Shown piece by piece: positions 8,172 to 18,083 of a stretch of 64,000 nt of DNA. The DNA lies in NCBI RefSeq assembly GCF_000504085.1, contig NC_022792.1, positions 124,001 through 188,000 of the forward strand, written 5' to 3'. The notes beneath the pieces were generated by a model. That model had not been told where the DNA came from, did not search any database, and worked only from the letters and a program-made list of their open reading frames with translations. Positions within the stretch are counted from its first letter, which is position 1, and every line of letters starts with the position of its first letter. A program made the translations under genes and the position numbers. Source of the DNA: Pseudothermotoga elfii DSM 9442 = NBRC 107921 (GTDB lineage Bacteria > Thermotogota > Thermotogae > Thermotogales > DSM-5069).

Positions 8172-9926
8172 ATGTCGCATGTAGCAACCCTCAGTAATGT
8201 AAGTATCAGTTTTCCGGAGAAAACTTTATTTACAGAGTTCACAGTCAATATATCAAAGAAAGATCGCATAGGACTGATGGGAAAAAACGGCAGTGGGAAA
8301 AGTACCCTTTTAAAAGCAATAGCGGGTATTTTTTTAGATTATACTGGACAGATAAGCGTTTCCGGCAAGATTCTCTATATGGATCAACTTAGATCATTCA
8401 ATGCTCGAACACCTTTTGAATATTACGCATCAACAGCCGATACACCCAGGAAATTAAGAGATGTGAGAAGTATCTTGAAAGGTTTCGGTTTTGAAGAAAA
8501 AGACTGGCACAGAGATATCTCGACTTTCAGCGGTGGCGAAAAGACCAAACTTCAGCTCGGAAAACTGTTCTTAGAGGAACCAAATTTTCTATTACTCGAT
8601 GAGCCAACAAATTTTCTCGATGTACAGGCAATAGAGTTCCTCAAAAATTTGTTGAGAAAATTCCCGGGAGGTTATATAGTTGTTGCACACGACAGAAATT
8701 TTTTAAGAAATGTTTGCGAAAAATTCTGGGAAATTAACAATGGCCAGATCTGGATCTTCGATATGGATTTTGATAGATATAGAAAGGAACGAGAAACAAT
8801 ACTTAAAACTCAGGAGCGGCGAATTGAAAATATTCAAAAAGAAATCGACAGACTAAAACACATCATAGATCAGTACAGAAGATGGAACAGAGAAAAATTT
8901 TTCAAGCAGGCTAAAAGCAGGGAGAAACTTCTGAATAAAATGTATGAAGAACTTGAAAATATGCCAAATCTCTATTTGCAGGAAGAGGAAAAAAACATAA
9001 AAATACCGATCCCGGATAACACCGGTCACGTAGTGCTTGAAGTTATTGATGTTTCCTGGAATTCCCTTTTGAAAAAAATCAATTTTACTGTTTATCAAAA
9101 AGATAAAATAGCCATAATTGGTCCAAACGGATCTGGAAAAACAACGCTGTTGAAGATAATTACTGGCCATTTACGCCATAATGGTACTATAAAAATCGGT
9201 CACAATGTAAAAATGGTCTTCGTTGACCAGTTCATATCACAGCTTGATCCTGAGAACACTGTTTTCGACGAGATCTTTGAAGAAATGCCAGATCATCCGG
9301 ATTATGTCATCAGATCATATGCTGGAAGATTCGGCTTCAAGGGAGAAAATGTATTTAAACAGATTTCTCAATTGAGTGGTGGGGAAAGGCAAATTCTTGC
9401 TATCGCAAAGATTCTTTTGAGAAAACCAAATCTTTTAATTCTTGATGAACCAACAAATCATATGGATTTGCAAACAGTTGAGGCCCTCGAAAAAGCTCTT
9501 AAAGAATACGAGGGAAGCGTGCTGCTGGTATCACATGATCTTGAGCTTGTGAGTAATGTCTGCAATCGCTTTTTTTCCATAATTAACGGTGAAATCGTTG
9601 AAGTAGATAGTCCTGTTATCCTCTTTGAGAAAAAACCAACAATTTTCAAAACAAAAAATCGCCCATTTGAAGAAAAAAAGAAATTGAGAAACCAGCTAAA
9701 AAACCTGCAGGAAATACTGGAGAACCTTTCAAAGAAGGAAGAAGATCTCTGCGGAAACATAGAGCAAATAGACAATAAACTTTCTCTGACAAACGACTAC
9801 AATGAGATAACATCCCTGATAAAAGAAAAGGAAAAACTTGAACAAGATTTGTTGACAGTTATGGAAGAAATGCAAAAAACTCGGGAAAAAATAGAAAATC
9901 TTCAAGCCCACCTCAGTGAATTTTAA
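8172..9926 (+). CDS. ABC-F family ATPase with two nucleotide-binding domains
   Basis: The 584-residue soluble protein has two ABC ATPase domains and no membrane segment. Domain 1 has Walker A GKNGSGKST, signature FSGGEKTKL and Walker B LLLDEPTNFLD. Domain 2 has GPNGSGKTT, LSGGERQIL and LILDEPTNHMD. The charged helical linker between them (about 205-285) is the arm that reaches into the ribosome in ABC-F proteins, and the last 80 residues are a predicted coiled coil as in Uup. ABC-F proteins act on translating ribosomes, some relieving stalling or antibiotic block; which subtype this is cannot be decided by eye. ATG start with AGAAGGTG upstream. Confidence 0.9.
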   Translation: MSHVATLSNVSISFPEKTLFTEFTVNISKKDRIGLMGKNGSGKSTLLKAIAGIFLDYTGQISVSGKILYMDQLRSFNARTPFEYYASTADTPRKLRDVRSILKGFGFEEKDWHRDISTFSGGEKTKLQLGKLFLEEPNFLLLDEPTNFLDVQAIEFLKNLLRKFPGGYIVVAHDRNFLRNVCEKFWEINNGQIWIFDMDFDRYRKERETILKTQERRIENIQKEIDRLKHIIDQYRRWNREKFFKQAKSREKLLNKMYEELENMPNLYLQEEEKNIKIPIPDNTGHVVLEVIDVSWNSLLKKINFTVYQKDKIAIIGPNGSGKTTLLKIITGHLRHNGTIKIGHNVKMVFVDQFISQLDPENTVFDEIFEEMPDHPDYVIRSYAGRFGFKGENVFKQISQLSGGERQILAIAKILLRKPNLLILDEPTNHMDLQTVEALEKALKEYEGSVLLVSHDLELVSNVCNRFFSIINGEIVEVDSPVILFEKKPTIFKTKNRPFEEKKKLRNQLKNLQEILENLSKKEEDLCGNIEQIDNKLSLTNDYNEITSLIKEKEKLEQDLLTVMEEMQKTREKIENLQAHLSEF

Positions 9927-10058
9927 CGAGAGCTTATATTAAACAACAGGTTTTTAATATTCTAAACAGCGAATAGTAAAACTGTTAGCATTGCTATCTG
10001 TTTAATCTATCTTATTGTTTTCTTTTCTTTTTATTTACATCGATACCTTTCATAAATA

Positions 10059-10087
10059 TTGACTCAGATGTAACAGAGTGATAGAAT
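10059..10087 (+). promoter_or_regulatory. Sigma-A-type promoter of chemoreceptor gene
   Basis: TTGACT (10059-10064), 17-nt spacer, TAGAAT (10082-10087) closely match the housekeeping consensus. It lies in a 253-nt AT-rich intergenic region (9927-10179) in which I see nothing else, about 90 nt upstream of the chemoreceptor start, leaving a long AT-rich 5' UTR. Confidence 0.6.
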
Positions 10088-10179
10088 GATTTTGATTATG
10101 ATAAATGTAAAAAAAATTATATATAAAATCTTATTTAGTTAAAAAATTGTATTTTCATAAAAAGAAGGAGGAAGCTCTT

Positions 10180-12180
10180 ATGAAAACTATTAGAGGAAAA
10201 ATGTTGGCACTAATTTTATTGCCAGTAGTTGTTCTAACAATTGTTATAGCTGCAGTTGCATATCTTCAAATTAAATCATCAATCGTGACCTCGGTTGAAC
10301 AATCATCTTTCGAGATTGCAAAAAAATCATCGCTGGTGGTAAATGAATGGATAAATGGACTTGTGAAGGAATTGCAAGCTTTTGCCGAAAGAAATGTAGT
10401 AGTAAATGCCTTGAAAACAGGTGATTGGAAGGATTTAATGGCAGATCTGAATTTAAAGCTCAAAAGTAGACCAGAAATAGAGATGTTTCTTATAGCTTAC
10501 CCTGACGGTAATGCTCCTACAACGCTGGGTAGTACGGCACAAATTTCAGATAGAGATTATTTTATACAGGTAATGAAACAGGGAAAGAATTTTGCAGTGA
10601 GTAATGCGCTTGTTTCAAGAGCAACAGGTAAAAATGTCTTTGTCATAGCAGCAGCAGTTAAAGATGAAAACAACAAAACAATAGGTCTATTCGGTGCAAC
10701 AGTACTACTTGATACGATAAGCAACATTGCATCCAGTATAAAAATAGGCGAAGCTGGTTATGGCTGGGTGGTAGATTCTACCGGCTTAGTTCTCGCCCAT
10801 CCTAATAAAGAAGCTGTAATGAAGCTCAATATTACACAAGCTTCAAAAGAAGGCTATAAAGGCGTTGAAGAAATAGCAAAGCAAATGCTTGCTGGCAAAA
10901 ACGGAATTGCCAAATTCACCCGTCCAGATGGTTCAGTTGATTATGCTTTTTATTCTCCAATTGAAATTGCTTCCGGGTGGGCTTTTGCCGTAAGTGTACC
11001 TGAAAATCAGGTACTCTCTGAAGTAAATAGACTGCTGACCATAGTCATAGCAATTTTTGCGATACTTATAGCAATCGTAGCCGTTTTGATAATCTTTGTA
11101 AGCACATCGATATCTAAACCAATAAAGAAACTTGCAGAAAATTCAGTAAAATTTGGCAAAGGCGATTTAACAATCAAATTTGAGGCGAAAGGGAGAGACG
11201 AAGTAGCCCAAATGGCTCAGGCACTTGAGCAAATGGCAGAATCATTAAAAGAATCAATGAAAGCGATACAGGAAGGATCAAACCAGATACATTCATCTGC
11301 AGAAAACCTTGCAGCAACGGCTCAAGAAGTGAGTGCAACAAGCGAAGAGCTCTCTTCACAGATGGAAGAAATAAACAGAAGTGCACAGAATGCTTCTGCA
11401 TCGATACAGGAAGTAACAAGTGGTGTACAGGAAGTAGCAGCCAGTGCGCAGAACGTATCAAGATCTGCACAGAACCTGACAGAAAGAGCAGCTCAAGTGG
11501 ACAGCGCAGCGAAAGAAGGGGAAAAAGCGGTACAGGCGATAGTAGAAATAATAAACCAAACCAAGGAAAAAGCAAACGTAACAGAAAGCTCGGTGATGGA
11601 ATTATCAAACAAAGCAAAGAACATAGGAGAAATAGTGGAGACAATAAATTCAATAGCAGAACAAACCAATCTGTTAGCATTGAACGCAGCAATAGAAGCC
11701 GCCAGAGCAGGGGAAGCAGGGAAAGGCTTTGCGGTGGTAGCAGATGAAATAAGAAAACTTGCAGAAGAAAGCAAAAGCGCAACAGACAAAATTGGTCAAA
11801 TGCTAACACAAATACAGCAAGGCGCACAGCAAGCAAGCACAGTAACGAGCGAAACAGTAAAAGTAGTAGACAAGGCAAGTGAACAATCTGAGGTGGTTAG
11901 AGAAAGGTTAATGAATATATTAAGAGAAGTAGAAGGTATAAGCACAATGATAGAAAGCCTTGCAGCAAGTGCACAGGAGCAGAGTGCAGCAGCGGAAGAA
12001 ATGAGTGGAGCTATGGATACAGCGACAAGATCGATAACAAACATAGCTCATCAAATAGAAGAAATGACGCAAGCAGTAAAACAACAAGCTGAGGTCAGCC
12101 AGAATGTGAGCAGCTTGAGCGAAGAACTCAGTTCAATTGCAGAAAGTCTGGTAGAACAGGTGAAAAAATTCAAAATGTAA
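10180..12180 (+). CDS. Methyl-accepting chemotaxis protein with Cache sensor
   Basis: The 666-residue chemoreceptor has a first membrane segment at about residues 8-30, then an extracellular sensing domain of Cache type (about 35-270), a second membrane segment (about 283-308), a HAMP linker ([12 protein letters not shown] onwards) and a long signalling coiled coil. The tip sequence [20 protein letters not shown], which contacts CheA and CheW, is intact. No CheR-binding pentapeptide ends the protein. The frame is open from 10147, but the ATG at 10180 is chosen because AGAAGGAGG lies 7 nt upstream and the protein then starts with a basic N-terminus before the membrane segment. It is a single-gene unit with its own promoter and terminator. 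The ligand is unknown. Confidence 0.95.
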   Translation: MKTIRGKMLALILLPVVVLTIVIAAVAYLQIKSSIVTSVEQSSFEIAKKSSLVVNEWINGLVKELQAFAERNVVVNALKTGDWKDLMADLNLKLKSRPEIEMFLIAYPDGNAPTTLGSTAQISDRDYFIQVMKQGKNFAVSNALVSRATGKNVFVIAAAVKDENNKTIGLFGATVLLDTISNIASSIKIGEAGYGWVVDSTGLVLAHPNKEAVMKLNITQASKEGYKGVEEIAKQMLAGKNGIAKFTRPDGSVDYAFYSPIEIASGWAFAVSVPENQVLSEVNRLLTIVIAIFAILIAIVAVLIIFVSTSISKPIKKLAENSVKFGKGDLTIKFEAKGRDEVAQMAQALEQMAESLKESMKAIQEGSNQIHSSAENLAATAQEVSATSEELSSQMEEINRSAQNASASIQEVTSGVQEVAASAQNVSRSAQNLTERAAQVDSAAKEGEKAVQAIVEIINQTKEKANVTESSVMELSNKAKNIGEIVETINSIAEQTNLLALNAAIEAARAGEAGKGFAVVADEIRKLAEESKSATDKIGQMLTQIQQGAQQASTVTSETVKVVDKASEQSEVVRERLMNILREVEGISTMIESLAASAQEQSAAAEEMSGAMDTATRSITNIAHQIEEMTQAVKQQAEVSQNVSSLSEELSSIAESLVEQVKKFKM

Positions 12181-12184
12181 TGAT

Positions 12185-12209
12185 AACCCCAGCACAGCTG
12201 GGGTTTTTT
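12185..12209 (+). terminator. Rho-independent terminator of chemoreceptor gene
   Basis: AACCCCAGC, loop ACA, GCTGGGGTT gives a 9-bp GC-rich stem followed by a run of T, directly after the stop codon at 12180. Confidence 0.85.
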
Positions 12210-12235
12210 CATTTATACTTTTTAAGGGGATATAA

Positions 12236-14377
12236 ATGGAATATTTTCAATACACTAATCCAGACTCCAAAACGATATTAAAAACAAAAAGGGGATATCC
12301 GAGGCCCGGAGCAACCTGCGATGATGCAGGAACCAATTTTGCGCTTTTTTCAAGAAATGGAAGGAAAGTTATACTTGAACTTTACCAGAATTATTATGAT
12401 GAGACACCTTCTCATAGATTTGTGCTTGATCCGAATCAAAACCGAACAGGAGATATATGGCATATATATGTTTATAACGTAGGCCACGGGCAATATTACG
12501 GCTGGAGAGTAGACGGTGAATATGATCCTTTAAGTGGTAAAAGATTTAACGTTAATAAACTTCTGACAGATCCTTACGCAAAAGCAATTTCCGGATCTTA
12601 TGAATGGGATGAAGATAGCGTCTATGGCTATGATAGGAACTCTTCTTTAAAAGACCTTTCCTTTTCAACAATAGATTCTGCTCAAAGTCCTACAAAATCC
12701 ATAGTAATTGATGATTCAAAATACAATTGGAACAACGATAGAAGACCAAAGATTCCGTGGAAAGATACCATTATCTATGAAATGCATGTAAGATTTTTCA
12801 CCATAAGCCCCACTTCAAAAGTGAAACATCCGGGTACATTTCTGGGAATAGTTGAAAAACTCGACCACCTTAAAGAATTAGGAGTCACAACGATAGAGCT
12901 AATGCCAATATTTGAATTTTGTGCTAATGCAAACACAAATATTAACCCGTTAAACGGAAAAAAATTGAAAGATATGTGGGGATACAACCCTCTTGGTTTT
13001 TTTGCAGTAACCGGAAATTATTCGGCAGGTATGAAACTTGGGGAACAGGTCTTTTTCTTCAAAGATTTTATCAAAGAACTTCACAATCATGGTTTTGAAG
13101 TAATACTTGATGTTGTGTACAATCACACAGGCGAAGGAAATGAGCTTGGTCCAACTCTCTCTTTTCGTGGAATAGATAATGAAATTTATTACATGCTAAA
13201 TCCATCTAACAAACGCCTCTATCTGAATTATTCTGGCTGTGGGAACACGCTAAACTGTAATCATCCAGTCGTCAAAGAGATGATTATAGATAGTTTGCGT
13301 TATTGGGCGACAGAAATGCACGTAGATGGCTTTCGATTTGACCTGGCATCGATCTTAGGAAGAACACCTGATGGCCGGTGGATTGGAGACCTGTCCCTGC
13401 TCAAAGATATCTCTGAAGACGCGATATTACATGATCTCAAACTAATAGCAGAAGGTTGGGATGCAGCCGGAGGTTATTTTCTGGGTCAGTTTCCACCAGG
13501 ATGGGCTGAATGGAACGGTAAATATAGGGATACTGTTCGTAAATTTGTTCGAGGAGATGAAGGAACAATTCAAGATCTTGTCATGAGAATATCTGGAAGC
13601 CAGGACCTTTATGGTTCAAAATCGCCCCATGCAAGCATAAATTTCATAACATGCCACGATGGTTTTACAATGAGAGATCTGGTAAGTTATCGTCACAAGC
13701 ACAACGAGGCTAACGGTGAAAATAACCGGGATGGTACAGATGAAAATTTCAGTTGCAACAATGGAGCTGAAGGTGAAACAAATAATCCGCAGATAAACAG
13801 AATAAGGAAACAACAGGTAAAAAATTTCATAGCCATTTTGATGGTATCTCACGGCACTCCCATGATTCTCATGGGAGATGAACTTTATCGAACTCAGAGA
13901 GGAAACAACAATGCATACTGCCACGATGACGAGACAACATGGTTGGATTGGACCTTAAAGGAAAAACATTACGATATCTTCCGTTTTTTCAAAAAAATGA
14001 TCCAATTCAGGAAAATTCACCCATCTTTGAGAAGGCCTCATTTTTTCAGTGGCGCTCCAACCAGTAGAGGCATTCCTGATCTCACATGGCACGGAATAAG
14101 ACCTTATGAGCCAGATTTTTCGTATTACTCCCATTCAATTGCGTTTATGATAAACGGGGAGACTTATCTCGACGGATCGGATGATGATATTTATGTAATA
14201 CTCAACCAGTGGCGCGAACCTCTAAGATTTATTCTGCCTTTTATCCACGGAAAAACATGGTACCTCGTAGTTGACACTTCTAAAGAATCACCTGAAGATT
14301 TTCTCGACAAACCAGAGCAGGTGGGATACATATACACAGCCTCTCCAAAAAGCACTGTTATTTTCATTGGCAAATAA
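12236..14377 (+). CDS. glgX: Glycogen debranching enzyme, GlgX/TreX type
   Basis: The 713-residue GH13 alpha-amylase-family protein fits isoamylase-type debranching enzymes, which cut alpha-1,6 branches in glycogen or maltodextrin. An N-terminal beta-sandwich (about 15-150) precedes the barrel. The catalytic nucleophile Asp is in DGFRFDLAS (near residue 370), the acid/base Glu in LIAEGWD (near 405), and the third Asp in ITCHDGFTMRDL. The HDDETTWLDW segment near residue 565 is typical of GlgX/TreX. There is no signal peptide, so it acts in the cytoplasm. The ATG follows AAGGGGAT. It is followed closely by the radical SAM gene. Confidence 0.93.
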   Translation: MEYFQYTNPDSKTILKTKRGYPRPGATCDDAGTNFALFSRNGRKVILELYQNYYDETPSHRFVLDPNQNRTGDIWHIYVYNVGHGQYYGWRVDGEYDPLSGKRFNVNKLLTDPYAKAISGSYEWDEDSVYGYDRNSSLKDLSFSTIDSAQSPTKSIVIDDSKYNWNNDRRPKIPWKDTIIYEMHVRFFTISPTSKVKHPGTFLGIVEKLDHLKELGVTTIELMPIFEFCANANTNINPLNGKKLKDMWGYNPLGFFAVTGNYSAGMKLGEQVFFFKDFIKELHNHGFEVILDVVYNHTGEGNELGPTLSFRGIDNEIYYMLNPSNKRLYLNYSGCGNTLNCNHPVVKEMIIDSLRYWATEMHVDGFRFDLASILGRTPDGRWIGDLSLLKDISEDAILHDLKLIAEGWDAAGGYFLGQFPPGWAEWNGKYRDTVRKFVRGDEGTIQDLVMRISGSQDLYGSKSPHASINFITCHDGFTMRDLVSYRHKHNEANGENNRDGTDENFSCNNGAEGETNNPQINRIRKQQVKNFIAILMVSHGTPMILMGDELYRTQRGNNNAYCHDDETTWLDWTLKEKHYDIFRFFKKMIQFRKIHPSLRRPHFFSGAPTSRGIPDLTWHGIRPYEPDFSYYSHSIAFMINGETYLDGSDDDIYVILNQWREPLRFILPFIHGKTWYLVVDTSKESPEDFLDKPEQVGYIYTASPKSTVIFIGK

Positions 14378-14412
14378 TATTTACTCCAATAATTTTCGTG
14401 AAGGGTGATACA

Positions 14413-16092
14413 ATGTTCTTGCCAACAACCAGTGAAGAAATCAAAAAACTCGGTTGGAAACAATTAGACATAATACTTATTACCGGGGATGCTTACGTAG
14501 ATCATCCATCTTTTGGAGTCGCCTTAATAGGACATTATCTTTTTTCAAAGGGATACAAAGTTGGTATCATAGCCCAACCTGATTGGAACAGCGACAAAGA
14601 TATCAAACGCCTTGGTAGACCAAAGCTTTTTTTTGGCATCACCGCCGGTAACGTTGATTCAATGGTTGCAAATTACACTGCTTCGATGAAAAAAAGAAAA
14701 ATAGATGATTACACCCCCGGTGGTACATCAGGCAAAAGACCAGATCGAGCCACAATAGTTTACTCAAATCTGGCCAAAAGATTTTTTCCGAATGTTCCAG
14801 TGATTCTCGGTGGACTTGAAGCCAGCTTAAGGCGTTTTGCCCATTACGACTGGTGGGTTAACAGGGTGAGAAAATCGGTTTTGATCGACTCAAAAGCAGA
14901 CCTACTTGTCTATGGCATGGCGGAAAAAACCATCCTCAGAATATCTCAAATTCTTGAAAAATATGCTGATTTAGACAGATGCAAACAATTGCCCGGTGTT
15001 GTCTGGTGGACATCAAGAAAGCCAGAAAGCGGAATCGAACTTCCAAGTTTTGAAGAAATTTCTGAAGATAAAATCAAATATGCGGAAGCTGTGAAATTAC
15101 AACTTTCAAGCACAGATCATCTAAAAAATGTTGTTCTCTATCAAAAACAGGACAACCGCTATATTGTGCAAAATCCCCCAGAGAAACCTCTTGACCAAAC
15201 AGAATTAGATAATCTTTATCTGATGGACTTTGAAAGAAAGACTCATCCATATTATGAATCTATGGGACATGTGCCAGCAATAGAAACTGTTCAATTTTCT
15301 ATAACATCTGTCAGGGGTTGTTTTGGTCGGTGTTCATTTTGCGCACTGAGTTGTCATCAGACAGCACATGTTGTATCCAGAAGCGATGAATCAATAATCG
15401 AAGAAGCCCGTAAAATCACAAGACACCCTGATTTTAAAGGTATTATCACAGATGTCGGTGGACCAACAGCTAACATGTACGGTACTTCGTGCAATGTAAG
15501 AGATTCAAAAGGCACATGCAGAAAATTCTGCCTGCATCCAGAAATATGTTCCAGTACTCAAATGAATCATGCAAAATACATAGATCTGCTGGAAAAATTA
15601 CGTCAGATCAAAGGTGTAAGACATGTTTTTGTTTCCTCGGGCATTCGGCACGATCTGGCATTGAGCGATCCGGAAGGAGAATATTTCATAAAAGAACTCG
15701 TGAATTATACTCCCGGGCAACTGAAACTCGCACCAGAGCATGCACACCCGTATGTTCTGAAACTGATGAGAAAACCTCCCGTGGAACTATTTCTGGAATT
15801 TAAAAGAAAATTTGAAAAACATGCCAGACATCAGGGGAAAAATCGTTATGTGATAGGGTATTTTATAGTGGCACATCCTGGAGAAACGCTTCGTGAAAAC
15901 AACTATCTGAAAAATTTCATCAATGAAAAACTTGGATACCATCCTCAGCAAATTCAAATTTTCACACCTTCGCCTGGAACTATAAGCACGGCTATGTACT
16001 ATTCGGGAATCGACCCTTTTACCCACGAACGCATTCATGTTGAGAAATCACTGAAAGTAAGAAATCAGATGAAGAAAAACTTGTTCAAATAA
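14413..16092 (+). CDS. Radical SAM protein, YgiQ (UPF0313) family
   Basis: The 559-residue protein has the YgiQ N-terminal region (DIILITGDAYVDHPSFG), a B12-domain-like Rossmann segment and the radical SAM cluster motif CFGRCSFC in the middle, so it should bind a 4Fe-4S cluster and S-adenosylmethionine. Substrate and reaction are not established for the family to my knowledge. The frame opens at a GTG (14398); the ATG at 14413 is preferred because AAGGGTGAT lies just before it. The gene starts 35 nt after glgX and converges with the alkaline phosphatase gene. Confidence 0.9.
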   Translation: MFLPTTSEEIKKLGWKQLDIILITGDAYVDHPSFGVALIGHYLFSKGYKVGIIAQPDWNSDKDIKRLGRPKLFFGITAGNVDSMVANYTASMKKRKIDDYTPGGTSGKRPDRATIVYSNLAKRFFPNVPVILGGLEASLRRFAHYDWWVNRVRKSVLIDSKADLLVYGMAEKTILRISQILEKYADLDRCKQLPGVVWWTSRKPESGIELPSFEEISEDKIKYAEAVKLQLSSTDHLKNVVLYQKQDNRYIVQNPPEKPLDQTELDNLYLMDFERKTHPYYESMGHVPAIETVQFSITSVRGCFGRCSFCALSCHQTAHVVSRSDESIIEEARKITRHPDFKGIITDVGGPTANMYGTSCNVRDSKGTCRKFCLHPEICSSTQMNHAKYIDLLEKLRQIKGVRHVFVSSGIRHDLALSDPEGEYFIKELVNYTPGQLKLAPEHAHPYVLKLMRKPPVELFLEFKRKFEKHARHQGKNRYVIGYFIVAHPGETLRENNYLKNFINEKLGYHPQQIQIFTPSPGTISTAMYYSGIDPFTHERIHVEKSLKVRNQMKKNLFK

Positions 16093-16115
16093 AGAGGCGG
16101 ATTGTCCCGCCCCTT
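16092..16115. terminator. Hairpin between convergent ygiQ-like and phosphatase genes
   Basis: GGCGG, loop ATTGTC, CCGCC, extended on both sides as AAG/CTT with one mismatch, fills the 21-nt gap between two convergent stop codons. On the minus strand it is followed by TCTTTATTT. A bidirectional terminator is likely. Confidence 0.5.
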
Positions 16116-17436
16116 AGTTGTTCACAGTAACCGGTTCTTTATATATTGGATAAGTCAAAGGATATCCCATTAATCTTGCGATGATTCTTGGGATTTCAGT
16201 ATTATCGAACCATCCCGTGAAGTTTTCAGCTCCTGGTCCAAATGAAAAAACTGGTACTGGCATACCAGTATGGTCAAAGGTAGTCCATCCTACAAGAGAT
16301 TTTCCACTCAAAAATCTTCCAAATTCTTTAACAAATTCAGATGAATTCAAACTATTCTTTTTGCTAAGTAAGAACCTGTATTCTTCATCAGAGATATCTA
16401 TACCGTAATAGTTCCTGGCTGCATTGATAAACTCCTCTTTTTTGTCGATTGAAAATCTGCTTAAAAAAGTTTCTGTGTTCATCTTGTACTGCCTGAGTTT
16501 ATTGATCTCGATCATTTGATTTCCAGATGATATCGAAAGCCCGCCAGTTTCGTGATCAGCAGTAATTACAACCAATGTGTCAGGATTTTTTTCTGCAAAT
16601 TCAAGAGCTACTTTTACCGCCTTGTCAAATTCCACAGTCTCTTTCCAAACTCCATACACGTCATTGTCATGTGCCTCCCAGTCAATCTGTGAACCTTCTA
16701 CCATAAGGAAAAATGGTTCACCATCCCGGGAAAGCAACTGCAATGCCTTATTGACCATTTCGTATAACATGGGTTGCTCTTCTGGTCTGTTTGATGCCGG
16801 AGACAGGTGGCTCGGAGCAAAAAGTCCTATAACTTTCCCTTCATCAACAGTTTCGAGTTCTGACTTTTTGCTCACATAAACATACCCCTGTCCCTTCATT
16901 AATGCAATTAAATCTTTATCATCAGTTCTTTTGCTTCCTTTTACGGATTCTGGAAAGAAGTGTCTGTAACCTCCGCCAAAAATAACATCAAAATCACTAT
17001 CTGCAAGTTGTTCTGCCAGTTCATTCTCCATATCTCTGTCCTCAACATGCCCGTAAAAGGAGGCTGGTGTTGCATGGGTGATTCTGCAGGTAACTACTAA
17101 TCCTATTTTCACTCCATATTTTTTGAGAACTTCTGCTAAGGTTGGAACATTTTCGCCACTGGGTAAAAGCCCTATCATTCTATTGTTTGTCTTGAAACCT
17201 GTTGCTAAGGCAGTCCCGGCTGCCGCTGAATCAGTCACCCAAGAATTTGCCGAGTAAGTTGTGATCAACCCGATGCAGGGTGTTTTCGTCATAGCCAATG
17301 GTTGGCCTTCGAGCAATTGGGTTAAATAAACGTGATTGATACCCATACCGTCGCCAATCAAAAGAATAACGTTTTTCACATAAGCAAAACTCATAACCGT
17401 TACCAGAACCATGATCAAAACGGTCAGTTTCCGCAT
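16114..17436 (-). CDS. Alkaline phosphatase, exported
   Basis: The 440-residue protein begins with a signal peptide (hydrophobic residues 4-17, ending SFAYV), so it is exported. The metal and catalytic motifs of alkaline phosphatase follow: LLIGDGMG, the phospho-accepting Ser in VTDSAAAGTA, the metal-binding DWEAHDND, the histidine in TADHETGG, and FDHTG near the C-terminus. It would release phosphate from monoesters outside the membrane. It lacks the long insertions of some homologues. GGAGGTGAAA precedes the ATG. It forms a single-gene unit. Confidence 0.94.
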   Translation of the reverse strand: MRKLTVLIMVLVTVMSFAYVKNVILLIGDGMGINHVYLTQLLEGQPLAMTKTPCIGLITTYSANSWVTDSAAAGTALATGFKTNNRMIGLLPSGENVPTLAEVLKKYGVKIGLVVTCRITHATPASFYGHVEDRDMENELAEQLADSDFDVIFGGGYRHFFPESVKGSKRTDDKDLIALMKGQGYVYVSKKSELETVDEGKVIGLFAPSHLSPASNRPEEQPMLYEMVNKALQLLSRDGEPFFLMVEGSQIDWEAHDNDVYGVWKETVEFDKAVKVALEFAEKNPDTLVVITADHETGGLSISSGNQMIEINKLRQYKMNTETFLSRFSIDKKEEFINAARNYYGIDISDEEYRFLLSKKNSLNSSEFVKEFGRFLSGKSLVGWTTFDHTGMPVPVFSFGPGAENFTGWFDNTEIPRIIARLMGYPLTYPIYKEPVTVNN

Positions 17437-17536
17437 GTTTTCACCTCCAAAACGTAGTTTTCCATCTTATTTATGCACAGAAATATTAATGAAATACGGA
17501 AGGCATTTGTAGTATTTTCAATATCTTTTATAAATT

Positions 17537-17962
17537 TTATCTGCGTAAATAACCATAAATACGTATATTGTGATATTTTCCGTTGTAAAATTTTCCATTT
17601 TTTATAACGCCTTCAAGCTCAAAGCCGGTACTTTCGAGAAGTTTTATAGAGGGTTTGTTGTATTCATATACTTCAGCTGTCAGTCGATTTAAATTGAGCT
17701 CGTTGAATGCAAAATCCATGGCCATCAAAAGCATCTTTTTTCCCAAGCCAATCCCTCTTGCTTCAGATATCACATAATAAGTAATGTAGGCGTTTCTATT
17801 TATCCAGCGCACATCAAAAGAAACAAAACCGACAGGTCTGTCTTCCTGAAAAAAATTCATAACGATCTTTCTCGGTATATTAATCAACCTCGTTTCGGAA
17901 AAATACATGAGATCTCTCGTTTCTATCAAAACTTCTTCTTTATCCCCTATATAGAAATCCAT
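17537..17962 (-). CDS. GNAT acetyltransferase, RimJ/RimL-like
   Basis: The 141-residue GNAT-fold enzyme has the acetyl-CoA-binding ARGIGLGKKML segment (an R/QxxGxG/A motif) in the middle, then NKPSIKLLESTGFELEG, the usual C-terminal motif of N-acetyltransferases that modify ribosomal proteins, antibiotics or polyamines. Specificity is unknown. The frame is open from a TTG at 17977, but GGAGGTG lies inside that extension and 6 nt before the ATG at 17962, so the ATG is used. Its upstream region is shared with the divergent DUF2225 gene. Confidence 0.88.
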   Translation of the reverse strand: MDFYIGDKEEVLIETRDLMYFSETRLINIPRKIVMNFFQEDRPVGFVSFDVRWINRNAYITYYVISEARGIGLGKKMLLMAMDFAFNELNLNRLTAEVYEYNKPSIKLLESTGFELEGVIKNGKFYNGKYHNIRIYGYLRR

Positions 17963-18046
17963 CCATAACACCTCCAAAATTATTTAACCATCATGAATAT
18001 TAATCGTCCTGGAAAAAAGATTCAAAAAGAGATTTTACCTAACAGT

Positions 18047-18055
18047 GGTATAATT
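18047..18055 (+). promoter_or_regulatory. Extended -10 promoter of the 18-23 kb gene group
   Basis: TGGTATAAT is a perfect extended -10 element. The predicted start near 18062 is about 22 nt before the TTG start of the next gene, with GGAGGTG in between. No clear -35 is seen, as is common with extended -10 promoters. Confidence 0.55.
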
Positions 18056-18083
18056 CTCCCAGTCCATCTTTGGAGGTGTTGTT

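Noticed and set aside
7927-8187. Full 86-codon frame upstream of pyrBI as a separate gene
   Set aside because: Its 5' part lies upstream of the likely promoter and on the antisense of the ABC-F start; only the last 38-40 codons fit a leader peptide.
11174-11878. Long minus-strand open frame (234 codons) inside the chemoreceptor gene
   Set aside because: It is the antisense of the repetitive Ala/Glu/Gln coiled coil, giving a Leu-rich artefact with no ribosome binding site.
17997-18026. Minus-strand TTGAAT/TAAATA pair as promoter of the acetyltransferase gene
   Set aside because: The -10 match is poor, so I did not list it.
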